Assembly (NCBI GenBank): GCA_905182935.1
Contig: CAJJDL010000128.1
Coordinates: 1-18,234 of the forward strand
DNA from: an uncultured Nitrospinaceae bacterium
GTDB taxonomy: Bacteria; Nitrospinota; Nitrospinia; Nitrospinales; VA-1
Length of the DNA: 18,234 bases
Direction: 5' to 3'
The notes under the pieces are model-generated. The model did no database searches, was not told the origin of the DNA, and saw only the letters and a program-made list of their open reading frames with translations. The stretch's first letter is position 1, and each line of letters starts with the position of its first letter. Shown here piece by piece: positions 15,251-18,234 of the stretch. The position numbers and the translations under genes are program-made.

Positions 15251-16849
15251 TCAAGGCAAATGCAAACTTTGCCACATGGACACCACTTTTCGACCATTAC
15301 GATCTTGCTCAGATCCATCCCAGATAGCAAATGATACTAAAATTGGCTGATCATTCATAAATTTTTTATCCCATTTATTCAATGAATCTAGATCCCGATA
15401 CAAAACCACCGACCAACTCCCATCTTTCCACATTCCTTTTCCTTGAACATTTTGCTTTGTTCTCGGTTGAGGAGTGAGAGTTCCAAACCCTTCTGCATTC
15501 AACTCTTCAACAGGTACATCCCGAAATGGATTTAGAGCGTCAACAGGATTAACTTCACCACCAAATATCATTGTATCGAGATCTATTCCTTTGGTGGCAT
15601 ACTCGAGTTTTTCCTTGGTTTCTATTTCTGTCTGCCAGTCAGCTCGCCATTGCCAGATATTTACTACCTTGCCTCGATTGCCCATACCAAAAAATGGCTC
15701 GTTATGTCCGTGCTTGTGCAGCAATACATCCCCCAGAGCAAACTCCACAGCTACAGCATCTTTAAAGTCCTGATGTCGACTGGAGGAACGATCTGGAATC
15801 GGGTCTTCCCACTCCAACCGAAAGGCAACGGCATCATCGTTTATCGCTGTTTGAATTTTTATATGACTAATGGGTCGTTTACGCGCATTTAAAGGCAGAA
15901 GCCTCACTACTTTTTCTGGGATTTTATTCCATATTTCATGATATGGATCAAGGGTAAACTCTTCTTTGATTTTGATGGAATGGATATCGATTTCATACCC
16001 TGAGCTCTTTATCTTCCCCTTTTCTATTTTAGAATAAATAAAATTGGTTATATCCCATCTTTCTTGGTCCGTTAAATGACCATAATTCTTCATGGGAGTG
16101 CCATCGATCCCTGTAGTCAATGTCATATAAATATCTTTGGGTTGATAACCAAATTTATAGGCATTGGGATTGGAAAGATCGTACACGAAGACTCGATGAT
16201 CCCAAATATCGAAAAGCTCACTAGCTAAAGACCCCTCTCCTTTAAGATCAGTTCCATGACAACTTTGGCATTGCATCTCTTTGTAAAGCTTTTCTCCATC
16301 CGCAATCGACTCTGGTGTGGCAGCTGAGATAGGCCCTGGGTCAATCGCAGGTTTTGGAACTTCATTTTTAAACCGTTCCGAAAAAGTCTTAACATATTCA
16401 ACCACCGACCATGTCTCCTCCTCAGTCAAAGCATTTTTCCACCCAGGCATAGCCGTTCCAGAAACTCCTTTTTGAATGGTTCGGAAAATATCTTTATCAA
16501 GCGGGAGTGAACCCGGAGGGGTGGTTCGATGTTTAAAAATACCCTTACGGAAATCGCGCGGCCAAGGATAGAGATAAGCAGTTGCCTTACCACCACCATT
16601 GCCATCAGCTCCATGACAAAAAACACACATGTGTTTATACACGGTTTCACCTAAAGCAACCTTACTCGTCCCTGAAACCGAATGACCTTCATAGTGGGTT
16701 GGCTTTTTCTCGACGTCATGCTCATTATCTGAATGAGCCCATGCAAATGAACTCATAAAAAGACAACCAACTAAAAACCAAAAAATAATCTGCCTATTAA
16801 TGGGCATTTTGAAGGGGTGACGATGATGTATATATTTCTTCATTTCCAT
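15251..16849 (-). CDS. diheme cytochrome c fused to ethylbenzene-dehydrogenase-gamma-like heme domain; candidate NXR gamma subunit
   Basis: Protein of 532 residues. A hydrophobic segment at 21-38 ending in FAWA is a Sec signal peptide with a long basic n-region, so the protein is periplasmic. Cytochrome c domain 1 has CVFCH at 75-79 and a likely distal Met in GTAMPGW (134). Domain 2 has CQSCH at 194-198 and GTPMKNYG (253). Residues ~295-532 resemble the heme b domain of DMSO-reductase-type gamma subunits (EbdC family); M389 in FFGMGNRGK and K521 in NGRKVVSMWQ are candidate axial ligands by analogy. Gamma subunits of this build are proposed for nitrite oxidoreductase in Nitrospina and Nitrospira; no alpha or beta gene lies in the window. 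The start at 16849 has AGAGGA upstream and overlaps the preceding gene by 53 bp. ATG 16807 would remove the overlap and still encode a signal peptide, but has no good site. Confidence 0.82.
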   Translation of the reverse strand: MEMKKYIHHRHPFKMPINRQIIFWFLVGCLFMSSFAWAHSDNEHDVEKKPTHYEGHSVSGTSKVALGETVYKHMCVFCHGADGNGGGKATAYLYPWPRDFRKGIFKHRTTPPGSLPLDKDIFRTIQKGVSGTAMPGWKNALTEEETWSVVEYVKTFSERFKNEVPKPAIDPGPISAATPESIADGEKLYKEMQCQSCHGTDLKGEGSLASELFDIWDHRVFVYDLSNPNAYKFGYQPKDIYMTLTTGIDGTPMKNYGHLTDQERWDITNFIYSKIEKGKIKSSGYEIDIHSIKIKEEFTLDPYHEIWNKIPEKVVRLLPLNARKRPISHIKIQTAINDDAVAFRLEWEDPIPDRSSSRHQDFKDAVAVEFALGDVLLHKHGHNEPFFGMGNRGKVVNIWQWRADWQTEIETKEKLEYATKGIDLDTMIFGGEVNPVDALNPFRDVPVEELNAEGFGTLTPQPRTKQNVQGKGMWKDGSWSVVLYRDLDSLNKWDKKFMNDQPILVSFAIWDGSEQDRNGRKVVSMWQSLHLP

Positions 16850-17300
16850 TTAATCCATCCTCTGAAATATCAACCCAAATATTTCTACAGTTTTTTCGAT
16901 AGTCCAAACCTTTGCAGTAAAACAATGGATATTTGTTAGCAAAATAAATCACTGGATTAGAAAAGTAAACTGCCTGCTGGTCATACTGAGCAAGCTCGAT
17001 TGCCCGATCTATATCTATTTCTTCAGAAGAAGCTTTACGTGAGATTTTTCTCGTCACCATATAGTCTAACTTTCCATCCAAGTTAAGATCGTAGTATGTG
17101 GAGATTAACCCGGGAATGCTCAAGACCTCCCATCCTCTGTAAGCAGGGGCCTTCCAACCTGGCTCTCTTGGAATATCACCCACCTGGACATCACTCTGAA
17201 TATATCCTTTTGTAACATTAGATCCCTCTGGATTATCTACAAATATCAGAAAATATGCATGAACAAAAAAAACTAAAACAATAGTTTTTATAACTTTCAT
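16797..17300 (-). CDS. small exported protein with a calcium-loop-like motif
   Basis: Protein of 167 residues of unknown function. Residues 1-~20 (MKVIKTIVLVFFVHAYFLIF) form a signal peptide or membrane anchor. Residues near 80-90 read YDLNLDGKLDYMV, a DxNxDGxxD arrangement as in EF-hand, dockerin or FG-GAP calcium loops; ISEDGLNGNEEIY near the C-terminus is a second, weaker one. Two cysteines (YCKGLDYRKNC) could form a disulfide. A TTG at 17318 opens the frame earlier, but ATG 17300 has GGAG seven bases upstream and is preferred. The 3' end overlaps the start of the diheme protein gene by 53 bp, suggesting coupled translation and a role in the same periplasmic complex or its assembly. Confidence 0.65.
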   Translation of the reverse strand: MKVIKTIVLVFFVHAYFLIFVDNPEGSNVTKGYIQSDVQVGDIPREPGWKAPAYRGWEVLSIPGLISTYYDLNLDGKLDYMVTRKISRKASSEEIDIDRAIELAQYDQQAVYFSNPVIYFANKYPLFYCKGLDYRKNCRNIWVDISEDGLNGNEEIYTSSSPLQNAH

Positions 17301-17481
17301 TTTTCTTCTCCAAAGCAAAATAGCCCAAAATACTTTTTGAACCTCTTGAACACATACTTAAACGCTAACACAGTTCTATAAGCAATAAAACCCTTACTAA
17401 ACCCTAGTTAAAAGTTTAGAAAATAAGTAAAGGACCAACTAAAAAAGCTCTTTAAATTCAAAGGTAATGAGTAGTTAAGCA

Positions 17482-17576
17482 AAGTGTTATATCCAATAGA
17501 TCAAATTGATTAAGTCTGTTTCAACTGGCCTTTGAAGTTGGATTTTTATGGTCATAGGATCTATTCAGCAACACTT
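17482..17576. repeat. long interrupted inverted repeat, possible structured RNA
   Basis: AAGTGTT (17482-17488) and AATAGATC (17495-17502) pair with GATCTATT (17558-17565) and AACACTT (17570-17576). This leaves a small internal loop (6 versus 4 bases). The apical part contains a second stem, TTCAACT with AGTTGGA (about 17519-17542), that is complete only on the plus-strand transcript because of a G-U pair. It could be a small RNA, a leader structure or a protein site. Confidence 0.4.
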
Positions 17577-17683
17577 CACTAAGAGTTAAGGTTTATTTAA
17601 CGGTTCTCTTGCTTAGTAGAAAACAATAAAAATCTATAAAAAGAAAAAACTATTATCTAAGTCAGACTCAAGATGACTATCAT

Positions 17684-17717
17684 GATGAAACGTCGCATAG
17701 CATCTGACCGTTTCATC
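17684..17717. repeat. perfect 9-bp inverted repeat
   Basis: GATGAAACG (17684-17692) and CGTTTCATC (17709-17717) are perfect inverted copies separated by 16 bp. There is no T-run on either side, so it is not an obvious terminator. It may be a hairpin or a bipartite binding site. Confidence 0.45.
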
Positions 17718-17763
17718 TACCAAAGTTAGGTGACATCTCTAAAGTGTAATGAAACAAAAAAAA

Positions 17764-17772
17764 GGGGGGGGG
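17764..17772 (+). repeat. G9 tract after an A8 run
   Basis: Nine G residues directly after eight A residues, just beyond the T-run side of the cytochrome gene terminator. Confidence 0.5.
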
Positions 17773-17778
17773 TGAAGC

Positions 17779-17813
17779 AAAAAAAGGGTAAACCATCAAA
17801 TGACGGTTTACCC
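17779..17813 (-). terminator. intrinsic terminator of the cytochrome c gene
   Basis: Arms 17786-17797 and 17802-17813 pair over 12 bp on the minus-strand transcript (one G-U pair) around a four-base loop. Seven T residues follow on the minus strand. It lies 20 bp after the stop of the cytochrome gene. Confidence 0.88.
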
Positions 17814-17833
17814 TTAGTTCGTAAAACAAAAAC

Positions 17834-18234
17834 CTACTTCATAAGATCTTCACGAATGTATTTGATAACATCCCAAATTTCTTTATCTTTAAGCTTCATC
17901 TTAGCCATTCCGGTTCCCTTGGATCCGTTTTTGATAATCCAATACATCTGACCAGGGGAAACCTTTGCCATTGTTTTAGAACAGGTAAAATTACGTGGCG
18001 CTATCGGGCTTTTGAATGCGGCACCTAGTTTGCCTTTACCATCACCCTTATCGCCATGACACATTTTACAGGCCATCGGCTTAGCGGTTTTATTGAAAAT
18101 CTTTTTACCATTGGCTTTATTAGCCTTAGCGGTATTATCTTTTTTAGCGATTGAAGCTGGGGCAGACTTTGTCTTTCTCGGCTGTGGGCACTCGGCCTTT
18201 TTCGCAGCATATGCTGAGCTGACCATAGTAAATG
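17834..18234 (-). CDS. small periplasmic cytochrome c, 5' end outside the window
   Basis: At least 133 codons. A class I-like single-heme cytochrome: CKMCHGDKGDGKG holds the heme site, and GTGMAKMK near the end offers the distal methionine. The closing EIWDVIKYIREDLM helix is typical of the fold. The linker before the heme is rich in Lys, Ala and Asn. The first Met in frame (18226) is followed by VSSAYA-A, which looks like the end of a Sec signal peptide. The frame stays open to the window edge, so I treat the gene as partial with its true start beyond 18234. It is a likely soluble electron carrier, with the diheme protein as a possible partner, but a terminator separates it from that operon. 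Confidence 0.8.
   Translation of the reverse strand, partial: FTMVSSAYAAKKAECPQPRKTKSAPASIAKKDNTAKANKANGKKIFNKTAKPMACKMCHGDKGDGKGKLGAAFKSPIAPRNFTCSKTMAKVSPGQMYWIIKNGSKGTGMAKMKLKDKEIWDVIKYIREDLMK

Larger units (their letters stand above)
17301..17833. other. intergenic region, 533 bp, with several inverted repeats
   Basis: Lies between two minus-strand genes. It contains the terminator of the cytochrome gene, an A8G9 run, a hairpin at 17684-17717 and a larger inverted repeat at 17482-17576. It must also hold the promoter for the 17300 gene and its downstream partners, though no clear -35/-10 pair was recognised. No supported coding frame. Confidence 0.6.

Noticed and set aside
15255..15273. 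Hairpin GGCAAA/TTTGCC at the 3' end of the diheme protein gene
   Set aside because: It lies within the last codons and no T-run follows, so it is not a terminator.

Overview
The window is AT-rich (roughly 35-40% GC by eye) and densely coding, and looks like a chromosomal piece of a marine-type Gram-negative bacterium. The gene mix points to a low-GC member of the Nitrospinota (Nitrospina-like nitrite oxidisers) or a close relative. It includes several NHL propeller proteins, acidic TPR proteins, a periplasmic protein with two c-type heme sites fused to an ethylbenzene-dehydrogenase-gamma-like heme domain (the architecture of candidate nitrite oxidoreductase gamma subunits), and a small cytochrome c. 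The taxonomic assignment is inference from gene content only. There are no rRNA or tRNA genes, insertion sequences or CRISPR arrays.

Layout. The left edge holds only the first codons of a minus-strand gene (1-21), then about 470 bp without genes. A minus-strand radical SAM gene (496-1521) is divergent from a trmB-like tRNA m7G methyltransferase fused to nine exact 34-residue helical repeats (1794-3551). A convergent minus-strand operon follows, in transcription order NHL propeller, secreted DUF1566 protein, acidic TPR protein and LRR protein (6737 down to 3557). All but the DUF1566 gene have a GGAGAT-type ribosome binding site. An acidic helical protein with a TTG start (7536-6931) has its own promoter and terminator.

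From 7858 to 13415 four plus-strand genes form the most interesting block: a B12-binding-type radical SAM enzyme, a TPR protein, a MidA-like (DUF185) methyltransferase, and a second radical SAM protein that is a clear paralog of the one at 496-1521. Enzymes of this kind modify proteins, peptides or small molecules. No precursor peptide is visible in the gaps, so the substrate may be a larger protein or lie elsewhere.

The right part (13491-18234) is a minus-strand respiratory block: a partial cytochrome c gene ending in a strong terminator, a small exported protein with a calcium-loop-like motif, the large diheme plus heme-b-like protein, and a second, very acidic NHL propeller ending in another terminator. 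Strong sigma70-like promoters sit back to back at 7616-7790 and again before the TPR gene at 9683-9711. Three long poly-G tracts (G8-G9) stand out in this AT-rich DNA, one of them inside the trmB fusion.
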